A stretch of 64,000 nucleotides of DNA from the NCBI GenBank assembly GCA_030068075.1, contig CM057826.1, forward strand, positions 75,799,312 through 75,863,311, in the 5' to 3' direction. The position numbers and the translations under genes are program-made. Origin of the DNA: Paguma larvata (taxonomy: Eukaryota > Chordata > Mammalia > Carnivora > Viverridae). Numbering within the stretch: the first letter of the stretch is position 1; each line of letters opens with the position of its first letter. This document shows, piece after piece, positions 36,001-48,700 of the stretch. The notes beneath the pieces are model-generated. The model had not been told where the DNA came from. It searched no databases and saw only the letters and a program-made list of their open reading frames with translations.

Positions 36001-38124
36001 ATAAGCTCACCAAGAATTATGACAGAGTGGTCTTGGAAACAGTGACAATGAATCTTTAAGAGAAAAGGGGAAATGTCTGAAGGGATGATACATGAAAGAA
36101 ACAAGGAGGATTAGTAGAGTGTGTTGCAAAAAGAAATATGATTCAAAGCTGGGTGGAGAAAGTCGAAAAAAAGAATTGTCTGGAAACAGGAATGAGAGGC
36201 AAAGAAGACCACTAACCCATGTAGAGACCCAGCAGCAAAGAACTTGAGGTAGAGAAAAATCTATCACTTGTTAGAACTGCAGGGAAGTACCCTCTTCAAA
36301 GGAGACTGACTTTTTACCCAGAAAGTAAGGGAACAGTCAAAGAAGAATTTGAGGATCTATGGAATTTTGCTAATAATGGACTTTAAATTCAAGAAAGTAC
36401 AGTGGAAGTGTTTCAGGAACTGGGAAGGGAATACACAGAAATTATGGAAATTAGTATCTAAAAGATGAAAGATGATGGGGGGACATTTGGGCTTCTGATG
36501 ACTCACAAAAACATGAATAAAGACAATGATGAAAAAAGGTCCTGATGGTTCTAAGGAATGCAGAAGTGGAAAAGTCTATGAGTACTGTAAGCAGGAAGAC
36601 TGGAGATCTTACCAGGGGTTCTGGGGCTCTTAACTCTTGCTGATGAAAACCTAAAGGGGGGAAGAAGTACCATCTCACTCTGAACATACAAGTTTCTGAT
36701 GTTTCTCTGGTATATCACTACAGTCTACCTTAACACAGGTCAATAGGTGGAGGTTGGCAGATCAGGAAGACCTACAAATTTACGAGACTTCTCTTTGATC
36801 TTTGTAGATGGAGGCGGGCATACCATCAGAAGATGTTTCTAGGCAATTCCTGGCCCGTCTAAGAAGGAGAAGGAAGAAAATCTAGGAAACTTAATCTCTG
36901 GAAGATTTCTTACCTCACTTGGTCTCCTAACCATTATGAATGTGTTCCTGAGACACAAAAGAGAGATGTTGTGCTTGAGTTTACTCAGAAGTGTCCTTTT
37001 CTTATGTTTTTTCTTTGTGTTAAATAAAGTTTGTGAGAGGCAGCCAGTGCATTCTGTGGCCCCATTTTTTCCATTCTTCTAATTTATTCCCAGTTCTCTT
37101 GAACCAAGGCCCAGGATACTTTGGCCTTGACTTTGTCTTTAATTTGTAATGTTCACAGCTCTGCTGTGACAAAGACACACAAGCGCCTCTAGAATTCCCT
37201 CAGGTACTTGTCCTTAATACATATTTTTAAGCCGTGGTTTAGAAATGATATAGAAAATCAAACAGCAGACATGGTGATGTCCCAAAGTAGGGCATTTTCT
37301 CAGTGACTATCTTAACCAAGTGCCAGTAAGAGCTGTGCAAATGGTAGAGAGAGCTATAATTCTTCTACAGAAAGGGGTGCTCAGAGAACATAAAATCAAA
37401 ACTAATAACATAACACTGTATATTTTGTTCTTTTTCTTTTGGGAACACTGGCATAATTTCAAGGCAATTCAAGAGAAAAATGTACCGGTTACTGTATAAA
37501 TCCTCTTAAGCAGCTCAGGCTTTGCAACATTTCCATATTATTATTATTTGGGGGTAAATTTATATAATTTCTGACCACTTTTTAATGAAAATAAGCCACT
37601 GTACCGCACCAAAGCATTATTTATCATTCACAAGCTGCCAGTTAAACAGTATGCCTTCAGCTGACACTGTAATTTTCTAGATCAATGTCAAATCATTGCA
37701 ATTTGCACAGTGCCTTCATACACCCCAGTTTAGACAGGACAGGATTTTCAAAGTCTCGAAAAAGACATCATCACCACATTAGCTTAAAAACTTGAAGATT
37801 TGCCACTTCTACAATGCCAATTTAAGAGCTTGGGAATTCCCAAACCCCTCCCATCATAGAAGAGCTTAAAACTCTCTTTGGAGTACTTTCTTCTGGTTCC
37901 CTAGGTAAGCTTTCTTCCAATGCTTGTTCATGCTCTCTCTCACTGATAGCTACACCTTTTCTTCAACCAAGAAGTCTGAGTAATCTGGCTCTGACAACTG
38001 AGCCCCCATACGCTTCCCTAAATATCTTTCATGAACTAACAGCCCTGAGATCTGGCATGGTAGAGATGAATTCTGGTGCCCTTACAGGCCCTAAGTAATA
38101 GTATTCCCAAATGCCATGCTGAAC
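36001..38124. other. Unique sequence; part looks CNE-like
   Basis: No transposon was clearly recognised. An AATAAA hexamer sits at 37022-37027 without evidence of a transcript. About 37430-37800 has even composition, no repeats and many AT-rich homeobox-like cores. It is noted as a possible conserved non-coding block, by look only. Confidence 0.4.
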
Positions 38125-38345
38125 CAGCTTTGTATTCAAGGTACTCAATTTACTAATTGCCTAACTGTAGTCAAATTACCTAATTTCTCAAATGTTACTC
38201 TTCACATCTGTAATATAGAGAGAACAATTCTTACCTCATGAGTTTACTGGAACGCTAAAATTAAGTTCATATGTAGAGAATCTGTATAGGGCCACACATA
38301 CTATAAAGGAGCAATTATTACCTGTTGCTTTATAAAACTTTTGCA
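38125..38345 (+). repeat. MIR fragment
   Basis: Order matches the MIR consensus: GTAGTCAAATTACCTAATTT, CTCTTCACATCTGTAATATA, ACAATTCTTACCTCATGAG, and a diverged 3' part. The tRNA-like head is weak. Confidence 0.65.
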
Positions 38346-40350
38346 TTGAACGATTGCTAGATCTCATGCCTAGATGTTTCCATGCATCTTAAGTTAGGTA
38401 TCTGTAGTTAGAGGTTCAGGTAACTGGATGCAGTTAAATGCAACTTAGGACAGCATGTAATTTTCATTTATAATAACACATTTCCAAGAGCTATAAGCTA
38501 GTTATCACTTAATGGATTTCAAAGGAGTTTGGTTTATCTATACTTGATTATATTAGCCAAGATAGGCTAAATGCTAGTAAAGAAATTCCAAAGTATCCCA
38601 AGAGTAACAAAATACAGTTCACACAGAAGTCTAAGGTGGTGTTCCTAATTTTGGTGATTATTCTTACAGTAGTGACTCAGATATTCCAGATCCTGTGGCT
38701 CTGCCTTCCTCTGAGTCATCTGAGATCTCTGTGGAGGTAGATGGGTAGAGAGCAGGGAGGATCTCACACAGGAAGTTTTCATGGGGGAGAACTGTGCATC
38801 ATGCATCATTTCCACTCCCATTCCAATGGCCAAAACTCATTTCCATGGATGAATTTAACACTAAGAGAACTTGAAAAAATGTAATCTACCTAGAATCCCC
38901 AAAGGAGAGGGAAAAGGAAAACAGATTTTTTTCAAACAAGATAGAACACAAATATAAATGTTCAGTTCACATTTGTGAAACAGACCTGGCCATGACTTTT
39001 CATCTTAATCTTTCTGTCCCTTTTAAAATTTCTCATAAATATGCTTCAGATTCAAGTCATTAATAAGGGGAGAAGGGAAAACACAGAGTAGGAAATAATC
39101 ACACCTCTTGCCACATATGCTTTAACTATCTTGTTTCTGAAACTAGAGAATTCAGTAAAACCACACCATCTCTTCACTCTTTAGGAGAATTCCTTATATC
39201 CTATCCTTTGTCAGGGTCTGTTATACCCTATTATTACTTCATTTCATTCTCATCATTTCATGCTAAGAATGGGAACACTAAACTCAAATCTCAAAATAGC
39301 AGCAAAATAGTACTATATTAACCTTGATTCAGGTGTTTTTGAAGAATAATACATACTAAAATAAACTTTTTAATTTTTTATACATGTATTTCCTTTGGAC
39401 TCCTTTTCAATCGACTCTTTTGTGAAAAATCTTTTTTTCCCCCCTGTTAATATATACTGTCCGTTGTCTTGGAACATTGAAAATTCTTTCAGTTTTTCTT
39501 ACACCAAGAAGAAACCTTAGAAGCTTATATGCCTTTAGCACATCTTTTCAATAACTACCAACCATTTAAGAGGCAGGAGGTATTAAATCATGAACTATCT
39601 ATAGATAGCAACAACAGGAATATTCACTAGAGAGAAAAAGCAGGCCAAACCACAAATGGTTTCAGAGAACCAGAGGCAAATTAACATAGCATAGACTTCT
39701 TGAATACGTATCTAAACTGTTGCCACAAATCCTTAAATCTAGAAGGTATGCTCTATTTACAAGGGCCAATTATACACTCCATATCTTTTAGTGATCATTA
39801 CATCTTGTTTCAAGTTTGCTAGAGTTTTCTGATGTAGTTCCTGTAGTTCCTCAGGTTGGCTTTATAACTTGCTAAAAGCCCCACCAATCATCCTAGAAAG
39901 TGGTACCACTTTAGAATATAGGCCATATGAAGTGCTTTTACCCAAGCCTCTGAATAAGGCAGCGTATGTATATGAAAATTTAGTCAACATTCTGTCGGCA
40001 ATAAATGACTGCATCTATATGGGGTTTTATAACCAGTTTACTTTGTGCTTGAGCCAGGCTCCAATTTCATCCAAATCTAACCACACGAGAGAAAATACAT
40101 TAACAAAAACATGAAAGAGATCTGTTTTTACTTTGTCCACACTCATTAAGGTTGAAAAACCCATAATCTTTCCATTTGATTTGGTAAATTAATGATGACT
40201 GAGGACTATGTTGGTTGGAGATGTATATAATTTTCCCCTTTCGCTCTCTAGAGTCTGCACACTCAATTTACTATTACTCTTTGAGATAAAATGAGAATAG
40301 AAAATAAAAACTCATTTTTGAGACTACTATGGACATTTAGAGAAGGGGTG
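38346..40350. other. Unique non-coding sequence
   Basis: Nothing was recognised. A T-then-C run lies near 39430-39445. The 81-codon frame at 39869-40114 shows no domain. Confidence 0.5.
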
Positions 40351-40560
40351 TTCTATGGTGGTTAAGAAACCAGAATTGGGATTGAGCAAATCTGGATTCT
40401 GAGACAAGTTCTGCCATTTAGGGGCTTTGTGACTTAATCTTTCTGTGAATCAAGGGGAAATGAGAATAAGACTTACTTCAGGGTATGAGAAAAGGATTAA
40501 GTATGATAATGCATGTAAAGCACTCAGCCCAATGGATGGCATCTGGCAGGCATTCATCAC
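40351..40560 (+). repeat. MIR, well preserved
   Basis: TTCTATGGTGGTTAAGAAAC at the head corresponds to the tRNA-derived MIR start. It is followed by TCTGCCATTTAGGGGCTTTG, ACTTAATCTTTCTGTGAATC, AATGAGAATAAGACTTACTT, AGGATTAAGTATGATAATGC and GTAAAGCACTCAGCCCAATG, all in consensus order. Confidence 0.9.
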
Positions 40561-43415
40561 CGGTATAACAGAACTATGTGCAAAAGTGAACAAGAGGCTT
40601 TACACACACTCTTTACTGTAATTCACCATAAAAAGTGAGGTTTTTAACACTTCTGTAGGGGAAGAAATTGAGACTCTGGGAATTGATCAACACAGCATAG
40701 TGCTCAGTTTTGTGGAAAAGTCACTTACTCAAAAAAGAATCATTCCATTTCCATGCTGCTGTCCCTAATCTAAGTGTAGTGAATGGTAGTCCTAAGTGTA
40801 TGAAATGTAATTTTCTAAAACAACTACTTACTTTATATATGAGTTGAAATTGACAGAGAAAAAATACACAGACACTCTTTTTGGTTTTTTTTTTTAATTT
40901 ATTTTTGGCTTTTATGTGAGGATGGCTTTCTCTTAATGCTACAGCACCTTTATAGCCCAATCTGTTCTGCTAAGGATAAAGAGATAGATATGGGGTTTCT
41001 CTGCTAAGCCTTTGTCCAGTTCATGACATAATTATAACTTATTCACCTGTTTTTCTTCCTACCATAAGAAGAAAAGCTTAATCTAATATTTAAAAAGAAA
41101 GAATTTCTTCAGTAACTTGCTCTCTGACATTCACTATGATAAGCAAGGATAAGATTAAATACTTGGCTTATCATTTTGAAAAGAAAAACCATTATCAAAC
41201 ATTCGATCCTTAAAAATTGTAATTTTGGTTTATAGTATATTTAGAAAGAAGAAGTTATATGTAATTATTCATAGATATCTGTATTCATAGATATAAATAT
41301 TTATCTCCAAAATCGGAGGAAAGGAAAATTAGGCCAACATGTGTTCTTATATCCCTTTTTCCTACTTCGGGTATTTTATTTTACTACAAACCTGGAGAGC
41401 TAAGATTCACCACCCAGAGAGTATGTCAGAACCTCACTCTTTACAAATTAAGCAAAGAATAATGAAAATACGAGAAAATTCAATAAAGATACAATTATCT
41501 CTTTAATTCCAAAAATTGAGAATTTTCTTTTTTGAGATCCATAATGCTTGTGGAGTTCAATGAGTTATTTTTTTAAACACATAAGTAATTTTATTTGTTT
41601 GATTTTACCTATAAAATAGCCTTATATCACCTGGCTCCTAAGAGAGAAAAAATTGGTTACACCATATAATTAGATTAAAATCTGTATTTGTGAATCTGGA
41701 TTTCTTAATTTTAATGTGGAAAATAGTTGATTAGAACTTTGGTATTTAATGTTCATGTTTCATGTTCAAACATGTTTGTCAAGCAAATATAATATATAGT
41801 ATATCTTCCTAATGACTCCTGTTCCCTGTGAGAGACTCTGCTCAATATTTATGACTAACTGGAGAATGAGGCAGAACAGCAATCTTATCAGCTTTCATTT
41901 GTCACTCTGCAGCTTGCCTCCATATTAAGCCCTCACATCCAGAGATGGTCCGTAAGTTTCAGATTAGCTAAGCCTATGAGATAACACATCTTATTTCTTT
42001 AAACAACTTTGGTGTGCTGCCAGGGATTTATAAGTTCTGGTCAATGGTTTACGCTTGCTTCAGTATACTTTTACAATCAGTCTGTAGAGATTTGAATGGA
42101 AACCACCCAGACTTGAGAAAGGAAGACATTCTTACTCAGATAAATAAAGATATAGGGAAAACATGATAACTACATAAAACATGAGGAAGCAAAGCCAAAA
42201 CAGAACCAGTGGAATTTTGATAAGGAAATATAAAATAAACATAATTTTATAAAATTATAACTATAAAATAAAGTAGTATAATAATAAACATAAAATAATA
42301 ATTTTAAAGACTATCTGATTTCACTTTCTCATTTTAATGATAGAAAATAAATGCCAGAAGGATTTTTAACAGGTCTCTGAGATACGTAAGTTGAACTCAA
42401 CTATGAATCCAGTGGTCATTCCCTTTATCTAGAAGCCTTCCTCTGTAGGGCACCTCATGTAGAGGCTGCAGGAAGCAAATTATACCCCAAAAGTCTGAGA
42501 GCCAATATTTATTCCTTTAAAACAATTCAACAAAGGACTCAGACACGCAAACACACAAAAGGATTTCTACTAATGAACAGATAGATGACTGAAACATTGG
42601 ATCTTTTCTACTTTTAATTTGAGAAGTTTATGATCCATACAGGCTGAAATGAGAGGCCAAACTCAGCACAAAAAATTCTGAAAAACTAAGGAAAAAGTGG
42701 AAAAGGAGAAAAAGCTGATGGTCAAACCCACAGAACAATATGTGATAGTTTTCCAGAGCATCTTTGGCCAAGACCCACAGAACTTACCATATAGAGGCTT
42801 GGCAGCAGCTGAAGCTCCGGACCACTTTGCCGCCTTGATACCCTCTGCTTTGTAGGATAAGAAAGGTGGGAGTTGGGAGCAGCAGGGTAAAACTGGCTCA
42901 GGCAATATACCTGTACTATCTTTGAAAATCCCAAGGTTTCTATGGACCAAAGATGAGCTTTCTGAGGACACATGGGTTATAAAATTGAGAAATCCCAGAA
43001 GGAGACACAAATTTATATTTAATCTGCCTGTATCCTTTTAGGGGCTTTAACATTTCATTGGGGCAGGTGAAAAAATTTGTTTATAATCTAAGATTTTCCA
43101 GCTGTATGTGGATATATTCCTGGGACACTTTGATTAAACACACACTGCATGCATTTACATAACATATGATCAGACTGATTTTGTAAAATTTTGTAATCAG
43201 ATTATGTATGTTTATGCACTAGAAAATCTAGTCTGTATATATGCACCTTTATGCATCTCACAGAAATACTTACAGCAATATACTGAAAGAAGAAATCGCT
43301 TCACTATGTTATGCATGATGGAAATTTATGACCTTGCATAGGATCACAAAGAGCAAAAATGGTGTGATATGTTCACATTTGGACAAAAATTTCCCATTTA
43401 AAGCTGTTAATATAT
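40561..43415. other. Unique non-coding sequence
   Basis: 40561-40720 may be a degraded MIR-like piece (GAAGAAATTGAGACTCTGGG). 42235-42310 is an AT-rich low-complexity patch. 42660-43010 has two overlapping minus-strand frames (115 and 83 codons) with no domain. No splice-bounded exon can be supported. Confidence 0.45.
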
Positions 43416-43658
43416 TCTACACATAACTCTTTTTTTTTAATGTTTATTTATTTCTGAGAGACATAGAGACAGAGTGTGAGCAGGGGAAGGGCAGAGAGAG
43501 AGGGAGGCACAGAATTCGAAGCAGGCTCCAGGCTCTGATGAGTCATCAGCACAAAGCCCGACGTGGGGCTTGAACCCACAGACTGTGAGATCTGACCTGA
43601 GTTGAAGTCGGCCGCTTAACCGACTGAGCCACCTAGGTGCCCCTCTACACATAACTCT
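43416..43658 (-). mobile_element. CAN-SINE (feliform type) with perfect 15-bp TSD
   Basis: The body 43431-43643 runs from poly-T and AATGTTTATTTATTTCTGAG to GAGCCACCTAGGTGCCCC. TCTACACATAACTCT occurs exactly at 43416-43430 and 43644-43658. The intact duplication and clean structure make this one of the younger insertions here. Confidence 0.97.
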
Positions 43659-43749
43659 TAAAAATATTAAAATACAAATATAGATTCAATAGGACTCACC
43701 CGGTCTTTACCTGATTCCAAGCTGACTGATGAAACTCTCACCTATGGTA

Positions 43750-43892
43750 CAGATTATCATTTGTATCAGAATCTCCTAAACTCCACATATGGAGAATCAA
43801 ATTCTGTAGGGCCAAACTGAGGATATGAGTTCATGTTTTTAACAAGCCTTAGAAAGCCAGATAATCTGTCAACTTTAAGAACTTTTGACTCA
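43750..43892 (+). repeat. MER5-like hAT (Charlie) fossil
   Basis: Non-autonomous DNA transposon resembling MER5A: ATTATCATTTGTATCAGAAT, GAATCAAATTCTGTAGGGCC, TTTTTAACAAGCCTTAGAAA, then a diverged right end near ACTTTAAGAACTTTTG. No 8-bp target duplication was identified. Confidence 0.6.
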
Positions 43893-46458
43893 CAGTATCA
43901 TCATCGGCCTCTAGCACAAATCCCATACATAAAACCCTCTCAAATTTAAATATGAGAAATGTTCTCAAAAACAACTAAAAAAGATCTAATATCATGTGAC
44001 AGATCCTTCAGACAATTTGAAGGACCAGTGTCAGCCCAAACATTTGGGAGAAGCAAATTGACTTCCTCAGCCAGCTTCCTCCACTCCTCAAAGGCAGCAG
44101 TGGTATTTTATTTGGATCTCCAGCTTCTCCCAAGAAACTTGATCCTGAAAAATTGCGTGATGAATGAAAGTTGCTTACTTGTAAAGAAGAATGCACCATA
44201 GATATTTTGTAATGTCTATGTAACAGAGGAGAAGACCAGAAAGTAAATAGAACTAGGGAAAATATGTTAGATCTAGATGTTTATTATTCACTTTCATATT
44301 ACACAGGATTTAAAACCAAAAATTTAGATGGTTGAAGACATGGAAGTTGGTGTTGTACTTAATAAGTGAGTGATTCTAGTGTATATTCCTCATCTTTTTT
44401 CACATTGTCATGTTCTGTTTCAAGACTAATAAGTCTTATTTATATACATCCTTATGGATCCCTTTCTATTGCCATTAACAATAGGTGAATGTAGCTATTT
44501 TCAAAGGAGTCAGTGATGAGGATAGCTGAAGGAAGTTAGAAGAGAGTAGTAAGACCACGGTGCCAGGTGATCATTCTGATGGGAGTGATAAGGTAGATCC
44601 CTGCTGTACCAAAGTCTCTGAAAAAGTGATGATTTATATTTAGAAACTACTAGGCTTTCATGCCTTTTCTGTGTAAGTTTTTAAGGAAGGAACAAGAGAA
44701 GTACAAGAAGGACACCATCTAAGGCAACATGAGTTAAGTCTTTATTAAGCATAAGGTGACATTAACCGGCACCTTATTTCCTCTCAAATGCCAGATTACA
44801 AAGGTTTTACTATGTGTATAACCCATGTCTATAGGATAATGAAATGTGGCTTTTATGTGGTTTATGGAAAGCAGTTCTCATTATTTTATAGCCACTTCCC
44901 ACCCTTCCCCTATTCTCAGCATTAAAGTTCTCTTTGTCTTAATGTTCTATATCCTACTTCAACTTCTAATCTTTCTCTGTCAACAATATTTTCAATGTTG
45001 AATAAGTTCAACTTTCAAGGTTTCACTCACTGTTCTTTATCTCTGATCCATATCAACTTACCACTCATTATGACTGAGAAAGAGAGAAAAATAAATTACT
45101 TTTGTTCAAATTTATATTCAGCTGTTTACAATTTCTACTGTATACACATGACAATTAAATCATAAAGAAAATAAGATGATTATTTTAGATCACTAAGTAT
45201 CTCATCGAGAGGGAAAGCAGAGAAAATAAACCAATTTATGTTTTTGAAAAAATTTAAGAAATTAAGGATTTTTTTAAACCTAATTTTTACCAGCAAATTA
45301 TTCAGTTGAATAGACATGGGGAGAAACTGTAGGGTTCTGAGGCCGTCTAGAATAATTTATATCCAGTAGATTTAGGAATAAGATTTGTTTGTGTGGAAAA
45401 AAAATGCAAGTATGTTATCAATTAGAACCAAAGCATATCCTTAGTCTGTTGGAAAGGGAGATTACTTTTGGATTGTAACGTGCAGTTTTCTGCTGCTTTC
45501 TCCCTTTAGATTTGGAGTTTGAGTAATATCAAAGGAAAAGCTTTGGGTTTCCCACAATTCACAGGAGGCTTCTATTTCTGCACTCATGCTCATACCCCAA
45601 AATTCTGTTATATTAGTCTCCATTCCTTCCCAGGGAGAAGATGATGCCTCTCTATCCCATGCAGAGCTGGCCTCAAAATGGTAATGAAACCCACTGAGGA
45701 ATGCAGGAAAAATCATGAAAAAGAAAGAGCCAGGTTAAATGATACTCCAACTGCTAAATCTCAATGATGTCAGCTCCTTGAGAAACATGTGCTTATGTGT
45801 TTTCCCCAAAAAATCCTACTTAAAGTTCCTATCCTCCTACACTCTTTTTTTTTTTTTTTTTTTTTACATTTTCTCAAACAAAAACATACCACCAACGCAC
45901 ACTCTATGGACACACCTAAATCATCCTGTATGTACCATATTGACATTCAGAGACAGGGATTTAAAGACACTAAACCTCTGGACATGAAGAGGAAATAGCG
46001 ATTGTGAAATTTCTCAGCAAAATCAGTGTACTGGGAGTAACTTGGAAGGTTAGAAGAAATTCATTTTTTTTCTGTTACAGCTGCTTAAACACTGGCTAGA
46101 AATTAAGACTTTGGAACAGTTTCTTTGCTTTATGGCTATGATGCAACTTAGTGGTTTCAATCTCTTTACCAAGGACAAGCCAATCCTGAAAATAGGTCTG
46201 TTTTCCACCAGTTCTTTAGAAAAGAAAATGTTTAGCTTTCCCCAGTCTGTCAATCTTGTGGTAAGGATATGCCACCAGGGCACCTTTTATAAGAATTTGG
46301 GCTCAGAAACAGCTGTAAAAATCATAAAATGAGTTTTTTCCCCTTTTAATCCAGCTAGCATTGAAGTCAATGGGCATTCTTAGAGACAGAGTATAAAGCA
46401 GACTCACTTTGAAATCTAATCTGGAGGAGAGGCATATACAACCTGACAATCTGTTTAA
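43893..46458. other. Unique sequence with a poly-T tract
   Basis: An uninterrupted run of 21 T lies at 45845-45865. It is not attached to any SINE or retrogene I can recognise. The overlapping frames at 45739-45998 read through it as poly-Phe. No gene was recognised elsewhere in the stretch. Confidence 0.5.
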
Positions 46459-46693
46459 AAGTAGATATTGGGGGCGCCTGGGTGGCTCAGTTAAGCGGCC
46501 GACTTCGGCTCAGGTCATGATCTAGCGGTCTGTGAGTTGGAGCCCTGCGTCGGGCCCTGTGCTGACAGCTCAGAGCCTGGAGCCTGCTTCGGATTCTGTA
46601 TCCCTCTCTCTCTGCCCTTCCCCTGCTCATACTCTGTCTCTATGTCTCTCCAAAATAAATAAACGTTAAAAAAGTTGTTTTAAGTAGATATTG
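46459..46693 (+). mobile_element. CAN-SINE (feliform type), high-quality copy with TSD
   Basis: The body 46471-46681 is the clearest family representative here. It opens GGGGCGCCTGGGTGGCTCAG and carries the GACTTCGGCTCAGGTCATGA A-box side and GAGTTGGAGCC B-box side. The feliform GCTGACAGCTCAGAGCCTGG block, CT-rich section, AAATAAATAAACGTTAAAAA and tail follow. The target duplication AAGTAGATATTG lies at 46459-46470 and 46682-46693. It is missing 'TCGG' before TTAAGCG. Confidence 0.97.
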
Positions 46694-46908
46694 TAATCAT
46701 CAACACTGGAAAAAAATGAGGAAAATCATTTACGATATAAGCAATGCCTTCTAGAGCTGTCTACTTGCCTACAGATAGAAAAGCAAATCGATGTAAAAGC
46801 CAAACATATCTGGAAAGAGATAAAAATAACCTTGGGAGATAATATAGAGGTTATTAGTCTCTCATGAACTAATACTGCCTCCTCATCAATATAAGTGAAA
46901 AAAAGGTA

Positions 46909-47120
46909 GGGGCACCTGGGTGGCTCAGATGTTAAATGTCTGACTTCTGCTCAGGTCATGGTCTCATGGTTTGTGGATTTGAGCCCTGAGTTGGGCTCTA
47001 TGCTGATAGCTCAAAGCATGGAGCATGTTTCTGATTCTGTGCCTCCCTCTCTCTCTGCCCTTCCCCTGCTCATGCTCTATCTCTCTCAAAAATAAATAAA
47101 CACAAAAAAAATTTTTTAAA
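46909..47120 (+). mobile_element. CAN-SINE (feliform type)
   Basis: GGGGCACCTGGGTGGCTCAG through CTCAAAAATAAATAAACAC and a mixed A/T tail. Flanking GAAAAAAAGG and GAAAAAAGGG are a possible but low-complexity target duplication. Same strand and about 230 bp from the previous SINE. Confidence 0.95.
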
Positions 47121-47460
47121 GAAAAAAGGGCAAAAATCCCCAAATGGTAAGCTAAATAAAGGCTTCATTGTGCACAGCAGTAACAAGTTAATTGCTTAAA
47201 CCAATTTCAACTCCAGAGTGACAGAAAACAGTAAATCATTTTCTTCTCCCATATATTTCCCCCCTGCCCCAGCAAAAAAAAAAATTGCTATTAGACTTTA
47301 CACCATTAAAATGTAATTTTATCTTATTCCATGTCTGTCTTTGTTGCTGCTAAGGGTCTAGCCTCCTTTCCCAGACCAACTGAAGTAAATACACTATTGG
47401 CAGAAAGTAGAACCACAGGTGCCCTGCTAACAACACTGAATGGGCCGCATCATTTAAAAA

Positions 47461-47668
47461 GTTTATTTAAAAAATTTTTTTTTATTTTTGAGAGAGAGAG
47501 ACATCGTGAGCAGGGGAGGGACACACAGAGAGAGACACATAGAATCCAAAGACAGGCTCCAGGCTCTGAGCTAGTTGTCAGCACAGAGCCCGACATGGGG
47601 CTCGAAACCATGAACCATGAGATCATGACCTGAGCCAAAGTCGGATGCTTAACCGACTGAGCCCCACG
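47461..47668 (-). mobile_element. CAN-SINE (feliform type), head truncated
   Basis: T-rich tail complement, GAGAGAGAGAGACATCG, the complement of the GCTCAGAGCCTGGAGC-like block (interrupted by a TAGT insertion), and GGTCATGATCTCATGG in complement. It stops at GAGCCCCACG, so the usual CAGGCGCC complement at the 5' end is missing. No certain target duplication. Confidence 0.93.
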
Positions 47669-48504
47669 ATTTAATTGTGCAGTGCAATGTGGCCCATACA
47701 CAGGTTCCAAAGCCTCTGTTTTAATGGAATATGATATGGTAGAGTGTGGTTAGGGCAGATTTCCTTTCCTGGTTCTCTCCCTTCCGCTGTGAGAAAGAAT
47801 ATAATTCATGAAGGAAGGTAAAGACTCAGGTCTAGGATAGGCTTTTCCATTTAAATTGGCCACATGCTCTGAGCACCTCACCTTGTCCCTCACACAAAGA
47901 TTTTCCAAAGAAAATTGAACTCTGCCTCCTTAGTGAACTAATTTCAGAGAAGCAAACAGCAGAATTCTATTACAAATAAATTATTATAAATCCATTTCCC
48001 CTAAGGCTTCAATTTCTAAAGATCTCTGTATAGCTTTGTAGAACAAGAGATCTGGAGAAAAAGGGTGCTGTGGTAATCCCCAGAACATAACCCAGGGTGT
48101 TGAAGGAATAACTGGGAATTGGCCTGTAAAAGACAAGGAATGAAAGTTCAAGTTGCTAAACTCATAACTGTTGGGAAACCAAGTGTTGGTGGGAGAACAC
48201 TCAAGCCATCAGGATAAAGAGTCAACAAACTCTGACAGAAAGGTAAATAAATGGGCATGACCTACCTTCCTTTTTTCTCTTATACTTTTCCTCCATATTT
48301 ACTTTGGGCAGCTGAGTATCATTCAATAGCAACCAGTGTTTAATGAGGACTGATTATGAGAAAGGCACAGAGCAAGATCTTAATTACAGAAAGTCAATCA
48401 AGACATGATTCCCAACTATAATGCACATAAAAATCCTTCAGTATAGTGCTACTCATTTGGCTTTGAATCTATCATCAGTGGTATAATGGATGATGTGATC
48501 TTTC
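47669..48504. other. Unique non-coding sequence
   Basis: Nothing was recognised apart from a weak MER5-like start near 48405 (CCCAACTATAATGCACATAA), too short to call. Confidence 0.5.
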
Positions 48505-48700
48505 AAGGCCAAAATTTATGAGTGCTCTATATGTGTCAACAACTCTGCTAGGCATTTTAAATCTGTTTCCTAACTGTAACTCTCCAATTAGTACTATGAG
48601 TTAAATGTTATCTACTTATGATGAACTCAATAAATGAAATAACTTGCCTGAAGTCATTTATAAATGGCAGAACTGAGGCTTAGATATATTTATAACTCAA
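48505..48700 (-). repeat. MIR fragment
   Basis: Reads in the reverse-MIR order: TGAGTGCTCTATATGTGTCA, CTGCTAGGCATTTTAAATCT, AACTCTCCAATTAGTACTAT, then AATAACTTGCCTGAAGTCAT and GGCAGAACTGAGGCTTAGA. Confidence 0.8.

Noticed and set aside
37022..37027. AATAAA possibly marking a host transcript 3' end
   Set aside because: A single hexamer in AT-rich DNA with no upstream exon evidence.
40870..40960. Poly-T at 40882-40895 considered as a minus-strand SINE
   Set aside because: No GA-rich block and no GAGCCACC...GCGCC complement follows, so no SINE body is present.
42663..43010. Overlapping minus-strand frames (115 and 83 codons), possible exon
   Set aside because: No domain, no acceptor and donor pair that fits either frame, and two competing frames over the same bases.
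46471..46560. tRNA-like A and B boxes
   Set aside because: They belong to the tRNA-derived head of a CAN-SINE; there is no cloverleaf-competent tRNA gene.
48395..48470. Possible MER5 fragment
   Set aside because: Only the first roughly 30 bases resemble the family; the remainder does not follow in order.
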